Shown here in pieces: positions 6,833 through 15,719 of a stretch of DNA of 64,000 bases. The position numbers and the translations under genes are program-made. The stretch is taken from the NCBI RefSeq assembly GCF_021183625.1, contig NZ_CP089214.1:1426001-1490000 (forward strand). Reading direction: 5' to 3'. The stretch comes from Nocardia asteroides (lineage in GTDB: Bacteria; Actinomycetota; Actinomycetes; Mycobacteriales; Mycobacteriaceae). Below the pieces are notes generated by a model, which was not told where the DNA came from, made no database searches, and saw nothing but the letters and a program-made list of their open reading frames with translations. Within the stretch, counting starts at the first letter, position 1. Each line of letters opens with the position of its first letter.

Positions 6833-7780
6833 TCAGGAGCTCGGCCGCACCCGCGCGACCAGCGCGCGGTGATCGGCGCCGGGCAGCGCCACCACCGCAA
6901 CCCCGTGCGCCCGGCCGCCCGCGAGCAGGATGTGGTCGATGCCGATCAGCGGCGGGTACCGGCGGTCGGCCGGGTAGGTGCGCAGGAGTCCGGCGCCGGA
7001 CTGCTCGGCGGCGTCCCGGAAGCGGCCGGTGAGCCAGCGCCGGAACTGCGCGTGGTCGTGGGTGGCGTTGAAGTCGCCGCCCACCACGGCCGGGCGATCG
7101 GCGGGCGCGCGCTCGACGATCGCGCGCAGCCGCTCCAGCTCGTCGGCCCAGACGTCGACGCCGTACACGGGCGGCACGGGGTGCAGGGCGAAGACGCTCA
7201 CCGGGCCGGCGCCGGGGATCTCGGCGGTCGCCCCGAGCTGGTTGAGCACGAAACCGTCGAACTCGACGGCGCCGGTCAGCGGGTAGCGGCTCCAGATGCC
7301 GGTGCCCGTCGCGGTGCGCCCCGGCGAGACGTGGCGGTGCGGCAGCAGCGCGTCCAGTTCGGCGGCGGCGAGGCCGTCGAGCGCGGCGGGGGTGAGCTCG
7401 TTCACGGTGAGCAGGTCGACCTCGCGCTCGCGCATCGCGTCGACGAAGGCGGCGGGGTCGGCGCCGTCGAAGAGCAGGTTGGCCTGCGCGACGGTGAACT
7501 CGGGGCCGGACCCCGCGACGGATTCGCCGAGGAACAGCGGCGCCTGGATCCAGACCGCCACCCCGGCCACCAGGACGCCGGCCAGCGCACCGATCCAGCT
7601 GCGCAGCCCGGCGAAGAGCAGTACGGCGAGCACCGCGCCGAGCAGCAGGTACGGCACCAGCGCGGCCGCCAGCACCGACAGCCGCGCGTCGAACGGGCTG
7701 AAGTGCAGCGCCACCCCGGCCGCACCCGCCAGCACCGCCGCCCAGCCCGCCACTTCGGCGCCGATCCGGAGCGCGCTCAC
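6833..7780 (-). CDS. Membrane-anchored endonuclease/exonuclease/phosphatase (EEP) family protein
   Basis: A 315-residue protein: three hydrophobic helices in about the first 90 residues, then an EEP (DNase I-like) domain. The domain shows TVAQANLLF, the metal/catalytic stretch VVGGDFNATHD and IDHILLAGG near the end, so the catalytic Asp/Asn and His are present. Related actinobacterial proteins are probably extracytoplasmic phosphodiesterases; the substrate is unknown. The GTG start at 7780 overlaps the stop of the upstream gene (GTGA). It is the last gene of a three-gene leftward operon with the small conserved protein and the NTF2-like protein. Confidence 0.82.
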   Translation of the reverse strand: MSALRIGAEVAGWAAVLAGAAGVALHFSPFDARLSVLAAALVPYLLLGAVLAVLLFAGLRSWIGALAGVLVAGVAVWIQAPLFLGESVAGSGPEFTVAQANLLFDGADPAAFVDAMREREVDLLTVNELTPAALDGLAAAELDALLPHRHVSPGRTATGTGIWSRYPLTGAVEFDGFVLNQLGATAEIPGAGPVSVFALHPVPPVYGVDVWADELERLRAIVERAPADRPAVVGGDFNATHDHAQFRRWLTGRFRDAAEQSGAGLLRTYPADRRYPPLIGIDHILLAGGRAHGVAVVALPGADHRALVARVRPSS

Positions 7781-8058
7781 GGCCTCGGCACCTCGGTCGC
7801 CCAGCGCGCCATGCGCTCGGCGTCGGACTGCTCCCACCACGGCGTGCCGCGCTCGCCGAGCGCCACCTTCGCCGCCTGCACGCCGTCGCGGGCCGCGCGG
7901 GCGCCCTCGGTGCGGCGCACCTCGCGCCGCCACGCCATCAGGATCGACTGCAGCTCGGCGCGGCGCTCGTCCGGGATGAGCGGGTCGGTGGCGCGCCAGC
8001 GGCGGCCGTCGACCACGATGTAGCGGCCGTCGGGGGTGTGCTCGACCTCCCGGCTCAC
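7777..8058 (-). CDS. Conserved hypothetical protein, 93 aa
   Basis: A 93-residue charged protein beginning with a VEHTPDGRYIVVDGRRWRA stretch and containing KVALGERGTPWWEQ. Proteins with this pattern are widespread in actinomycetes and are sometimes labelled 'biopolymer transporter Tol', a name the sequence does not support: there is no membrane segment. Both ends overlap neighbours by four bases (GTGA), with the NTF2-like gene upstream and the EEP gene downstream, so it is translationally coupled to both. No function is assigned. Confidence 0.75.
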   Translation of the reverse strand: MSREVEHTPDGRYIVVDGRRWRATDPLIPDERRAELQSILMAWRREVRRTEGARAARDGVQAAKVALGERGTPWWEQSDAERMARWATEVPRP

Positions 8059-8555
8059 CCGAAGGCGCCCGGGGTGAGGGTGGCGTCCGGGGCGAGCGGG
8101 CGGCGCAGCCGCCACCGCTCGGTGAGGGTGCTCGCCGACATCCGCCAGCCGCCGTCCTCGATCCGGTACTCGTCGGCGTACTCGCCGGTCATCAGCGTCT
8201 CGGTGCGATCGAGCAGGTTGATCTGCCGGAACTGCAGCGTCCATCGGCCGGTCGCGGTGGTCGCCGAGGTGAGCGTGATGTCCGGGTGCACGGCGTGGTG
8301 CATGTCGAAGATGACGAACTCGCCGTCGACCGTGTGCCCGGCCACCCGCCCGAAGATCGCCGCCATCGGCTCGGCGTCGTCGTAGACGCCGAGCGGGCCG
8401 TAGTCGATGCGCGCGCCGGAGCGGACGAAGCAGCCACGGAAGGCCGTGGCGTCCTTGGCGTCGCAGGCCCGCAGGTACCGGTACTCGAGCTGCTTGATCG
8501 CCTCGACCCGGTCGAGGTCGCCGAGGCGCCGGGCCAGGTCGTCGGGTGAGGTCAT
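8055..8555 (-). CDS. SnoaL/NTF2-like protein
   Basis: A 166-residue single-domain protein of the NTF2-like/SnoaL-like superfamily. The opening helix pattern, IKQLEYRYLRACDAKD, and the later strands (FVIFDMHHAVHPDI; TGEYADEYRIEDGGWRM) form the cone-shaped fold seen in polyketide cyclases, steroid isomerases and ring-dioxygenase small subunits. The fold does not identify the reaction. It is the first gene of a three-gene operon and diverges from the P450 at 8636. The ATG follows TACCGT by six bases, a leaderless start. Confidence 0.82.
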   Translation of the reverse strand: MTSPDDLARRLGDLDRVEAIKQLEYRYLRACDAKDATAFRGCFVRSGARIDYGPLGVYDDAEPMAAIFGRVAGHTVDGEFVIFDMHHAVHPDITLTSATTATGRWTLQFRQINLLDRTETLMTGEYADEYRIEDGGWRMSASTLTERWRLRRPLAPDATLTPGAFG

Positions 8556-8561
8556 CCCTGC

Positions 8562-8567
8562 ACGGTA
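8562..8567 (-). promoter_or_regulatory. -10 element TACCGT, leaderless promoter of NTF2-like operon
   Basis: Read leftward, TACCGT is followed by six bases and the ATG at 8555. Confidence 0.5.
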
Positions 8568-8635
8568 GGCGGCCGCCCGGCCACCGCGAAACGGGTTCGT
8601 GCGTTAGGGTCCTGGCGACCGGACGCGCGGCAGCG

Positions 8636-9871
8636 ATGCCGCGAATCCCCCTGCGCCTCCCGGAGATCGGCTTGTCGACGACGCCAACGGATTTCGACCG
8701 CACCGACGAGCAGCGGGTACCGCTGTGGGCCGACCCGGAGCCCGATTTCGCGCGGCTGCGCGAGAAGTACGGGGCACTGGTCCCGGTCGAGCTCGCGCCC
8801 GGCGTCCCGGCGACCCTGGTGATCGGCTACCGGGTCGCGCTCTCCATCCTGAACGATCCCGAGCGCTTCCCGGCCGACCCGCGCGCCTGGGAGCCGACGG
8901 TGCCGCCGGAGTGCCCGGTGCTGCCGCAGCTGCGTTGGCAGCCCAATGCCATGCGCAACGCGGGCTTCGAGCACGCCAGGCTGCGCGGAGTACTGGTCGC
9001 CGCGCTGGACGAGGTGGATCTGCACGCGGTGCACACCGTGGTCGAGCGCACCGCCGTGCCGCTGATCAACGGCTTCTGCGGCGACGGCGCCGCGGACCTG
9101 GTCGCCGGGTACGCGGGGCCGCTGGTCTTCGCGGTGATCAACGCGCTGCTCGGCTGCCCGCCGGAGATCAGCGCCAGGGCCGCCGCCGGGCTGGCGGAGC
9201 TGCTCGGCGGCGCCGAGGCCGAGCACGGCTGGCAGGCCTTCCGGGCGGCGCTGGACGACCTGGTGCGGGCCAAGCGCGAGCGGGCGGGCACCGACGTCAC
9301 CTCGGCGTTGCTCCGGCACGGCAACGCGCTGGACGACGAGGAGCTGCTGCAGCAGATCTACCTGATCTTCGGCGTCGGCACCGAGCCGGTGCAGGCGCTG
9401 ATCGTCAACGCGCTGCGCCTCGTCCTGACCGATGCCCGCTTCGACGCCACGCTCGGCGGCTCACTCTCCACCCGGGACGCCCTGGACCAGGTGCTCTTCC
9501 ACGACCCGCCGCCGCCGAACAAGATCTTCAGCTATCCGCGGCAGCCGGTGCTGATCGGCAATACCTGGCTGGCCGCGAACCGGCCCGTCGTGATCAGCCT
9601 CACCGGCTGCAACCGGGACCCGGAGATCGCGGGCGACCGCACCGGCAACCGCGCGCACCTGGCGTGGAGCGCGGGCCCGCACGCCTGCCCGGCCCGCTCC
9701 CTGGCCTACCTGATCGCGCAGACCGCCGTCGACCAGCTGCTCGACGCGCTGCCCGAGCTCGAGCTCGCGGTGCCGGAGGACGAGCTGCGCAGCCAGACCG
9801 GGCCGCTCTACCGGGCGCTCGCCGAGCTCCCGGTCACCTTCCCGCCCGCGGCCCCGCTCCCCCCGCGCTGA
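8636..9871 (+). CDS. Cytochrome P450, conservon-associated type
   Basis: A P450 of about 411 residues. The heme-ligand loop is AWSAGPHACPARSLAY with the thiolate at Cys351; here Trp replaces the usual Phe of the F-x-x-G loop. The N-terminal block GALVPVELAPGVPATLVIGY is typical of the P450s that accompany actinobacterial conservons (CvnE). It resembles the second P450 at 49943. The ferredoxin partner and substrate are unknown. A TAGGGT element at 8605-8610 would start transcription near 8618; the ATG at 8636 has no clear ribosome-binding site, so the start could lie somewhat downstream. Confidence 0.88.
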   Translation: MPRIPLRLPEIGLSTTPTDFDRTDEQRVPLWADPEPDFARLREKYGALVPVELAPGVPATLVIGYRVALSILNDPERFPADPRAWEPTVPPECPVLPQLRWQPNAMRNAGFEHARLRGVLVAALDEVDLHAVHTVVERTAVPLINGFCGDGAADLVAGYAGPLVFAVINALLGCPPEISARAAAGLAELLGGAEAEHGWQAFRAALDDLVRAKRERAGTDVTSALLRHGNALDDEELLQQIYLIFGVGTEPVQALIVNALRLVLTDARFDATLGGSLSTRDALDQVLFHDPPPPNKIFSYPRQPVLIGNTWLAANRPVVISLTGCNRDPEIAGDRTGNRAHLAWSAGPHACPARSLAYLIAQTAVDQLLDALPELELAVPEDELRSQTGPLYRALAELPVTFPPAAPLPPR

Positions 9872-9941
9872 ACCGCAGGGGAACATTCGGCGCACCCGCC
9901 CGGTTGCCCACTCTCGATACCGCACGATCGAGAGGAAACCC

Positions 9942-10601
9942 ATGAAGATCGGCATCATCGGAGCGGGCGCCATCGGCGGCACGCTCACCCGCAGGCTCAC
10001 CGCGCTCGGGCACGAGGTCGCGGTCGCGAACTCCCGCGATCCGGAGACGCTGGCCGAGCTGGCCGCCGAGACCGGGGCCACCGCGGTCTGGGCGAAGGAC
10101 GCCGCCGCCGACGCGGAGCTGGTGATCGTCTCGATCCCGCAGAAGGCCGTGCCCGACCTGGCGCCGGGCATCGTCGCGGCGCGCCGCGAGGGCGCCCCGG
10201 TCATCGAGACCAACAACTACTACCCGCAGCAGCGCGACGGCCTGATCGAGCGGATCGAGCAGGGCACGACGGAGAGCGACTGGGTGGCCGAGCAGCTGGG
10301 CGCGCCGGTGGTCAAGGTCTTCAACACCATCTGGTGGAAGCGGCTGCTGGAGAACGGCGTCCCCGCGGGCACAGCGGGCCGGATCGCGCTGCCGATCGCC
10401 GGTGACGACGAGGCGGCCAAGCGGATCGTGAGCGCGCTGGTCGACGAGCTCGGCTTCGACCCGGTCGACGCGGGCACGCTCGCCGAATCCTGGCGCCAGC
10501 ACCCGGGAACCCCGGTGTACGGCAAGGACTTCGACGCCGAGCAGACGAAGGCCGCGCTCGCGGAGGCGACCGCCGAGCGGAGCGCGGAGTGGCGCGCCTG
10601 A
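9942..10601 (+). CDS. F420-dependent NADP reductase-like / NAD(P)-binding protein
   Basis: A 219-residue Rossmann protein starting MKIGIIGAGAIGGTLTRRL, with the dinucleotide loop GAGAIG at residues 7-12. It resembles the NADPH:F420 oxidoreductase / ProC-like family, in which NANSRDP-type loops bind the NADP phosphate (here VANSRDP). These enzymes move hydride between NADPH and a second substrate, often coenzyme F420; F420 use is plausible because two F420-type oxidoreductases occur later in the window. It lies 70 bases behind the P450 on the same strand and may be co-transcribed. A hairpin follows. Confidence 0.75.
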   Translation: MKIGIIGAGAIGGTLTRRLTALGHEVAVANSRDPETLAELAAETGATAVWAKDAAADAELVIVSIPQKAVPDLAPGIVAARREGAPVIETNNYYPQQRDGLIERIEQGTTESDWVAEQLGAPVVKVFNTIWWKRLLENGVPAGTAGRIALPIAGDDEAAKRIVSALVDELGFDPVDAGTLAESWRQHPGTPVYGKDFDAEQTKAALAEATAERSAEWRA

Positions 10602-10612
10602 ACCGGGGCGGC

Positions 10613-10654
10613 ACCCGGGGCCGGACCGGCGTCGAGCGCCCGTCCGGCCCGGGT
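10613..10654. terminator. Hairpin between convergent genes
   Basis: ACCCGGGGCCGGAC (10613-10626) pairs with GTCCGGCCCGGGT (10642-10654) with one bulged G. It lies between the stop of the reductase-like gene and that of the aldehyde dehydrogenase, so it can end both transcripts. Confidence 0.65.
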
Positions 10655-10661
10655 CAGGTGC

Positions 10662-12110
10662 TCAGTGGCCGATGTAGACCGACTTGATGTTGAAGTAGGA
10701 CTCCAGCCCCTTCTTGCCGCGCTCTCCGCCCCAACCGGACTGCTTGTGCCCGCAGATCGGCATGGACGGGTCGGAGGCGAGCGCCGAGTTCACCCAGACC
10801 TGGCCCGCGCGCAGCTCGTTCACCACGCGGTGCGCGCGCCCCAGGTTCTCGGTCCAGATGGAGCCCGCCAGCCCGTAGTGGGTGTCGTTCGCGGCGGCGA
10901 TCACCTCGTCCTCGTCGTCGAACGGGATCACCGAGCCGACCGGGCCGAAGATCTCCTCGCGGATGAGCCGCATGTCCGGGGTGGTGCCGGTGACGATCGT
11001 GGCCTCGTAGAAGTAGCCGCGGCGGTCGAGCGGCTTGCCGCCGGTGATCACCTCGGCGCCGCCCGCGACGCCCTCCTTCACGATGGAGTCGACCCGGGTG
11101 CGCTGCTTCTCGCTGATCAGCGGCCCGAGCACCGAGTTCGGGTCGTCGCTGCCGCCCATCGGGAGCATCTGCGCGAAGCCGGCCAGCCCCTCGACCACCC
11201 GGTCGAAGATGCCGCGCTGCACGTACATGCGCGAGGTGCAGGAGCAGTTCTGCCCGGAGCCGGCCAGCAGCCCCATGGCCGCGCCCATGATCGCCTTGTC
11301 CAGGTTCGCGTCGTCGAACATGATCAGCGGTGACTTGCCGCCGAGCTCGAGCGTGAGCCGCTTGAGGTTGCCCGCGGCGGCCTTGACGATCAGCTTGCCG
11401 ACCTCGGTGGAGCCGGTGAAGGCGATCTTGTCCACGTCCGGGTGCGCGGTCAGCGCGGCGCCGGTGGTCTCGCCGTAGCCGGTGATGACGTTCAGCACGC
11501 CGTCCGGCAGCCCGGCCTCGCGGAAGATCTCCTCCAGCTTCAGCGCGCTGAGCGGGGTCTCCTCGGCGGGCTTGAGCACGGCGCTGCACCCCGCGGCCAG
11601 CGCGGGCGCGACCTTCAGCATGGCGATGAAGAACGGGCCGTTCCACGGGATGATCAGCCCGACCACGCCGACCGGCTCCAGCTGGGTGAAGGTGTGGTAG
11701 TTCTCGAAGGTGCCGAGCAGGCCGTCGGAGACCAGGTTGGCCGACTCGCCGTGGATCTTGCCGACCCAGCCCGCGTAGTACACCAGCATCTCCTGCGAGA
11801 CCTTGATGATGTGCCGCGCCGCGGTGGCGTTCATGCCGTTGTCCTGCGCCTCCAGCTCGGCGAGCTCGTCGGTGCGGGCCTTGATGATCTCGGCGGCGCG
11901 GAACAGCACGTCGGCGCGGTGCGCGGCGGGCAGCTTGCGCCAGACGCCCGATTCGAAGGTCTCCCGCGCCCGCGCCACCGCTTCGTCGACGGCGCGCTGA
12001 TCCGAATCGGCGACCTCGGCGATCTGCTGCTCGGTGGACGGGTTGTAGACCGGGATGATCCCCGAGCTCGGGCTCTCGACCACGGGTTCGACGTCGACGG
12101 TGCTGCTCAC
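10662..12110 (-). CDS. Aldehyde dehydrogenase
   Basis: A 482-residue NAD(P)-dependent aldehyde dehydrogenase of normal length. It shows PWNGPFFIAMLKVAPAL, the catalytic glutamate motif LELGGKSP, and the nucleophile loop GQNCSC with Cys289. It oxidises an aldehyde to an acid (or thioester). The GTG start at 12110 is preceded by GGAGGA. It is transcribed alone, convergent with the F420-reductase-like gene and divergent from the metallo-hydrolase gene at 12215. The aldehyde is not identifiable from sequence. Confidence 0.92.
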   Translation of the reverse strand: MSSTVDVEPVVESPSSGIIPVYNPSTEQQIAEVADSDQRAVDEAVARARETFESGVWRKLPAAHRADVLFRAAEIIKARTDELAELEAQDNGMNATAARHIIKVSQEMLVYYAGWVGKIHGESANLVSDGLLGTFENYHTFTQLEPVGVVGLIIPWNGPFFIAMLKVAPALAAGCSAVLKPAEETPLSALKLEEIFREAGLPDGVLNVITGYGETTGAALTAHPDVDKIAFTGSTEVGKLIVKAAAGNLKRLTLELGGKSPLIMFDDANLDKAIMGAAMGLLAGSGQNCSCTSRMYVQRGIFDRVVEGLAGFAQMLPMGGSDDPNSVLGPLISEKQRTRVDSIVKEGVAGGAEVITGGKPLDRRGYFYEATIVTGTTPDMRLIREEIFGPVGSVIPFDDEDEVIAAANDTHYGLAGSIWTENLGRAHRVVNELRAGQVWVNSALASDPSMPICGHKQSGWGGERGKKGLESYFNIKSVYIGH

Positions 12111-12202
12111 AGTTGCTCATCCTCCGCATTGCTGGTTCTGCGCGACTACCGAGGAGAATATCACTCTCACTGGACGGAAATGAAGCTCTTGTCCGACGGC
12201 GC

Positions 12203-12208
12203 TACGGT
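12203..12208 (+). promoter_or_regulatory. -10 element TACGGT, leaderless promoter of MBL gene
   Basis: TACGGT is followed by six bases and the ATG at 12215, which decides that start over the longer upstream frame. Confidence 0.45.
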
Positions 12209-12214
12209 GACCCG

Positions 12215-13135
12215 ATGCGCGCGAAACTCGGCAGGCCGGAGCTGCGCGGGTACGCCGCCCGCTTCGACGTCCCCGCGGCGGACCCCGGCGCACCGCTCAC
12301 GGTGACCTGGCTCGGCGTGACCACGCTGCTGATCGACGACGGCGCGGGCGCGCTGCTCACCGACGGTTTCTTCTCCCGGCCGTCGCTGGCGGCGGTGGCG
12401 CTGCGCCGCATCGCGCCCGACCCCGGCCGGATCGCGGCCTGCCTGGAGCGGGCCGGGATCCGCGAGCTGGCGGCGGTGCTGCCGGTGCACACCCACTTCG
12501 ACCACGCGCTGGATTCGGCGGCGGTGGCGGCACGCACCGGGGCGGTGCTGGCCGGCGGCGGCTCGGTGGCCGAGATCGGCCGCGGCGGCGGCCTTCCCGC
12601 GGCGCGGATCGTGCTCGCCACCAGCGGCGAGCCGCTGACCTTCGGCGACTTCGACGTGCTCCCGATCGAGTCCGAGCACTGCCCGCCGGACCGCTTCCCC
12701 GGCCCGATCACCGCGCCGGTGGTGCCGCCGGTCCGGCTCTCGGCCTACCGCTGCGGCGAGGCGTGGTCGACCTTCGTGCAGCACCGGCCCAGCGGGCGGC
12801 GGCTGCTGGTGCAGGGCAGCGCCGGGTTCGTACCGGGGGCGCTGGCCGGCCAGCGCGCGGAGGTGGTCTACCTCGGTGTCGGGCAGCTCGGGCTGCACTC
12901 CGAGCGCTACATCACCGAGTACTGGACCGAGACCGTGCGCGCCGTCGGCGCCCGCCGCGTCGTCCTGACCCACTGGGACGACTTCTTCCGCCCGCTCGAC
13001 CGCCCGCTGCGCGCGCTCCCCTACACCGGCGACGACCTGGACGTCAGCATGCGCGTCCTCACCGGGCTCGCCGCGCGCGACGGCATCCCGCTGCACCTGC
13101 CGACGCTGTGGGAGCGCGCCGACCCCTGGGCCTGA
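12215..13135 (+). CDS. Metallo-beta-lactamase-fold hydrolase
   Basis: A 306-residue cytoplasmic MBL-fold protein. The zinc-binding motif HTHFDHALD starts at His92 (H-x-H-x-D-H), and a late VLTHWDDFFRP stretch supplies another metal ligand. The family is broad (lactonases, phosphodiesterases, N-acyl-ethanolamine hydrolases of the UlaG/NAPE-PLD type) and this one is not assignable further. No signal peptide is visible. The start is placed at 12215 because a TANNNT element lies six bases before it. It is followed by a 145-base gap and the convergent VOC gene. Confidence 0.82.
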   Translation: MRAKLGRPELRGYAARFDVPAADPGAPLTVTWLGVTTLLIDDGAGALLTDGFFSRPSLAAVALRRIAPDPGRIAACLERAGIRELAAVLPVHTHFDHALDSAAVAARTGAVLAGGGSVAEIGRGGGLPAARIVLATSGEPLTFGDFDVLPIESEHCPPDRFPGPITAPVVPPVRLSAYRCGEAWSTFVQHRPSGRRLLVQGSAGFVPGALAGQRAEVVYLGVGQLGLHSERYITEYWTETVRAVGARRVVLTHWDDFFRPLDRPLRALPYTGDDLDVSMRVLTGLAARDGIPLHLPTLWERADPWA

Positions 13136-13280
13136 CCGACGCGAGCGACGGCAGGCCGAGCCGGGCGACGCCGGAGAAGTAGACGATGAGCCGATGCCGG
13201 AGGCTCCCGGCCATCCCGCCGGACCGGCACCGGCCTGCAGAGGAACCAGCGCCACCCGCTGATGCTCCGCGCCACGCCGT

Positions 13281-13739
13281 TCATCGCCGCGCCTGCGCCG
13301 TCTCGCGCGGGTTCTCCACCCGCAGCGGCGCGTCGGCGGGCACCTCGGTGTGGTGCTCCCCGGTGTAGAAGCGCACCTCGTGGCCGTCCGGATCGTGCAG
13401 CAGCGGCAGGATCCAGCCGATGGTGGCGGGGTGCACCCCGGCGTGCTCCTCCCCCAGCGCGGTCAGCCGCGCGGCGAGTTCCGCGAGCGCGTCCCGATCC
13501 GGGACGCCGAGCGCGAAGTAGTCGAAACCGGCCGCCGCGGCGGCTCTTTCGGGATCCCGGCGGAGCGCGAGCATCGGCCCGCCCGCCGGGTGCGCCATGG
13601 CGACGCCGGCGAGCGCGCCGCCTTCGACGAACTCCACCGCGACCCGGTAGCCGAGCCGGGATCGGTACCAGGCGATGGAGCGCTCCAGGTCACGGACCGG
13701 AAGCTTGAGGTGATGCACGCCGGCGAGGCGAGGCGTCAT
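13281..13739 (-). CDS. VOC-family (glyoxalase-like) protein
   Basis: A 152-residue vicinal-oxygen-chelate protein with two beta-alpha-beta-beta-beta halves. HHLKLPVRDLERSIAWYRS near the N terminus and DPDGHEVRFYTGEH near the C terminus carry the His and Glu metal-ligand positions usual in the fold. Members are glyoxalases, ring-cleavage dioxygenases or drug-binding proteins. The ATG at 13739 is chosen because GGAG lies nine bases upstream; a GTG at 13748 would sit too close to it. It faces a TetR gene whose operators lie between them, so it is probably the repressed target. Confidence 0.82.
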   Translation of the reverse strand: MTPRLAGVHHLKLPVRDLERSIAWYRSRLGYRVAVEFVEGGALAGVAMAHPAGGPMLALRRDPERAAAAAGFDYFALGVPDRDALAELAARLTALGEEHAGVHPATIGWILPLLHDPDGHEVRFYTGEHHTEVPADAPLRVENPRETAQARR

Positions 13740-13770
13740 GGGAACCACTCCTTACAGTGCCGGTGCAATC

Positions 13771-13807
13771 ATGCAGTATGACTGCATTCAGTACAGTTAG
13801 ACTGCAT
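13771..13807. promoter_or_regulatory. Two tandem operators for the TetR regulator
   Basis: ATGCAGT-ATG-ACTGCAT (13771-13787) is a perfect palindrome around a three-base centre. A second, less perfect copy, GTACAGT-TAG-ACTGCAT, follows at 13791-13807, 20 bases further on. The second copy contains the -10 element TAGACT of the TetR gene and touches its start, the classical autorepression layout, and both lie upstream of the divergent VOC gene. Confidence 0.65.
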
Positions 13808-13810
13808 CTT

Positions 13811-14470
13811 GTGAGCGGAACAGTCAAGCGGTCCTCACCGCTGCGCGAAGCGCGCAAGGCCGATACCGAGCAGCGCATCATCGAGGCGGCGACCACGCGC
13901 TTCCTGGCCGACGGGTACGCGGGCACCACGCTCGCCGCCGTCGCGGCCGAGGCCGGGGTCGGGGAGCGCACCGTGTACGTCCGGTTCGGCAACAAGGCGG
14001 AGCTGCTGAAGCGGGTGGTCGACGTGGCCGTCGTCGGCGACACCGAGGCGCGCCCGCTGGCGGGGCGCGCCTGGTACCAGCGGGTCATGGCGGCGCCGAC
14101 GCTGGCGGAGCGGGTCGCCGCCTACGCCGACGGCGCTGCCGCCATGATGCGGCGGCTCGGACCGGCGGTCGCGGTGGCCCAGCAGGCCGAGCACACCGAA
14201 CCGCTCATCGCGGACGCCGCCGCGGCGGGCCGTGCGGGCAGCCACGCCGAGGTCGCGGCGGTCTGGACCGCGATGCACGCCGACGGCCTACTGCACCCGG
14301 ACGCCGACCTCGCGTGGATCATCACCACGGTCGCCACCCTGACCGCCGCCGACACCTACGTGCTCATGACCACGATGCTCGGCACCACCCCGGAGACTTA
14401 CCGGGACTGGATGTACGACACCTGGATGCACTTCGCGACCAACCCCCGCCCGGCGGCAGAGCCCCGCTAG
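13811..14470 (+). CDS. TetR-family transcriptional regulator
   Basis: A 219-residue regulator; the DNA-binding domain covers about residues 15-62 and includes TTLAAVAAEAGVGERTVYVRF. The ligand domain is of the common C-terminal helical type. I place the start at the GTG at 13811: TAGACT (13798-13803) ends seven bases before it, and the upstream in-frame ATG at 13778 lies inside the operator palindrome. It probably represses itself and the divergent VOC gene, a pairing typical of detoxification or drug-response pairs. Its stop overlaps the stop of the convergent YihY gene by four bases. Confidence 0.88.
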   Translation: MSGTVKRSSPLREARKADTEQRIIEAATTRFLADGYAGTTLAAVAAEAGVGERTVYVRFGNKAELLKRVVDVAVVGDTEARPLAGRAWYQRVMAAPTLAERVAAYADGAAAMMRRLGPAVAVAQQAEHTEPLIADAAAAGRAGSHAEVAAVWTAMHADGLLHPDADLAWIITTVATLTAADTYVLMTTMLGTTPETYRDWMYDTWMHFATNPRPAAEPR

Positions 14471-15522
14471 GAGCGGTGCCGCGACGCCTCCTCGGCCGCC
14501 GTGCGCTCGTTGTCGGGAAGCTTGCGGGTGTCCCGCGGCTCGGCGAAGGGCCGCACGTCCTCGGGCAGCCCGCCCGCGATGGCCTTGCCGTGGTCGAGCT
14601 CGGCGTTGATCTCCGCGCCGAGCAGCAGCGCGATATTGGTCAGCCAGAGCCAGACCAGGAAGATCACCACGCCGGCCAGCGAGCCGTAGGTCTTGTCGTA
14701 GGAGGAGAAGTTGGCGATGTAGAGCGCGAAGGCCACCGAGATGAGGAGCCAGATGAGCACCGCGATCACCCCGCCCGGGCTGACCCACCTGATGCCGCCC
14801 TGGCGTGCGTTCGGGCTGGCCCAGAACAGGATCGCCAGCAGCACCGACACCAGCACGAACAGCACCGGCCACTTGGCGATGCTCCACACCGTCACCGCGG
14901 TGTCGCCGAGCTTCAGGAACTCGCCGATCTGCGCGGCGACCGGCCCGCTGGCGACCACGATCGCGGTGCACACCACCAGCAGGATCACCGCGACCACGGT
15001 GACGCCGAGCCGGATCGGGACGGTCTTCCAGATCGGGCGCCCCTCGCCGATCCCGTAGATCACGTTCGAGGCGCGCATGAAGGCCGCGACGTAGCCCGAC
15101 GCCGACCACAGCGCCACCGCGAGGCCGAGGATCGCGCCGAGCCCGGCGCTCTGCTTGTTGCTCTGCGCCTGCTCGATCAGGGTGCGCACGAAGTCGGCGC
15201 TGGAGCCGGGCGCGAGCTGCTGGGCCTGGTTCACCAGCTCGTCGGCGGCGGCCGGGCCGAGCAGGCCGAGCAGCGAGACCAGGACGATCAGCCCCGGCAC
15301 GATGGAGAGCACCGCGTAGTAGGTGAGCGCGGCGGCCAGATCGGACAGATTGTCACGCTGGAATTCCTTCGCCGCTCGCTTGACCACCGCGAGCAGCGAC
15401 GGCTTCGACAGCGCCGCCGGGCTGCGCGGTTCGTCCGGGTCCAGGTCCGGCCGCGCGCCGGTCTCGGTCGCCTGTCCTGCTTCGTTCCGCTGCCGGTCCG
15501 GCCCGCCGTGCTCGGTGCTCAT
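14467..15522 (-). CDS. YihY/virulence factor BrkB family membrane protein
   Basis: A 351-residue integral membrane protein with six predicted helices and a hydrophilic N-terminal tail of about 50 residues rich in Pro, Asp and Arg. Family markers are DLAAALTYYAVLSIVPGL near residue 60 and the final helix before LGAEINAELDHG. The family was once called ribonuclease BN, which is wrong for the membrane form; its role is unknown, with transport suspected. I use the ATG at 15522 rather than 15606, because the extra 28 residues look non-coding. It is divergent from the MMPL gene. Confidence 0.87.
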   Translation of the reverse strand: MSTEHGGPDRQRNEAGQATETGARPDLDPDEPRSPAALSKPSLLAVVKRAAKEFQRDNLSDLAAALTYYAVLSIVPGLIVLVSLLGLLGPAAADELVNQAQQLAPGSSADFVRTLIEQAQSNKQSAGLGAILGLAVALWSASGYVAAFMRASNVIYGIGEGRPIWKTVPIRLGVTVVAVILLVVCTAIVVASGPVAAQIGEFLKLGDTAVTVWSIAKWPVLFVLVSVLLAILFWASPNARQGGIRWVSPGGVIAVLIWLLISVAFALYIANFSSYDKTYGSLAGVVIFLVWLWLTNIALLLGAEINAELDHGKAIAGGLPEDVRPFAEPRDTRKLPDNERTAAEEASRHRS

Positions 15523-15719
15523 ACCGGGTCGGTGCCCCGGGCGCACGGCGGTAAACCCGCCGCCGCCCGATATTCGATCGCGCCCCGCCCCCCGGTCTGC
15601 CAGCATGGCATCGCCCGTCGTACCCCGCGGCGTCGTAGAGTTGCCACGTCCGCGCGCTCCGCACGAGCGAATCGCGCTCCCGCTCAGCTATTTCCGGATC
15701 CGAAAGGGGATCGAGGCCC

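Noticed and set aside
7777..8058. Calling the 93-residue protein a Tol biopolymer transporter
   Set aside because: It has no membrane helix or TolR/ExbD feature.
14467..15522. Calling YihY protein a ribonuclease BN
   Set aside because: That name belongs to a soluble tRNA-processing MBL enzyme; the membrane family was mis-annotated in early databases.
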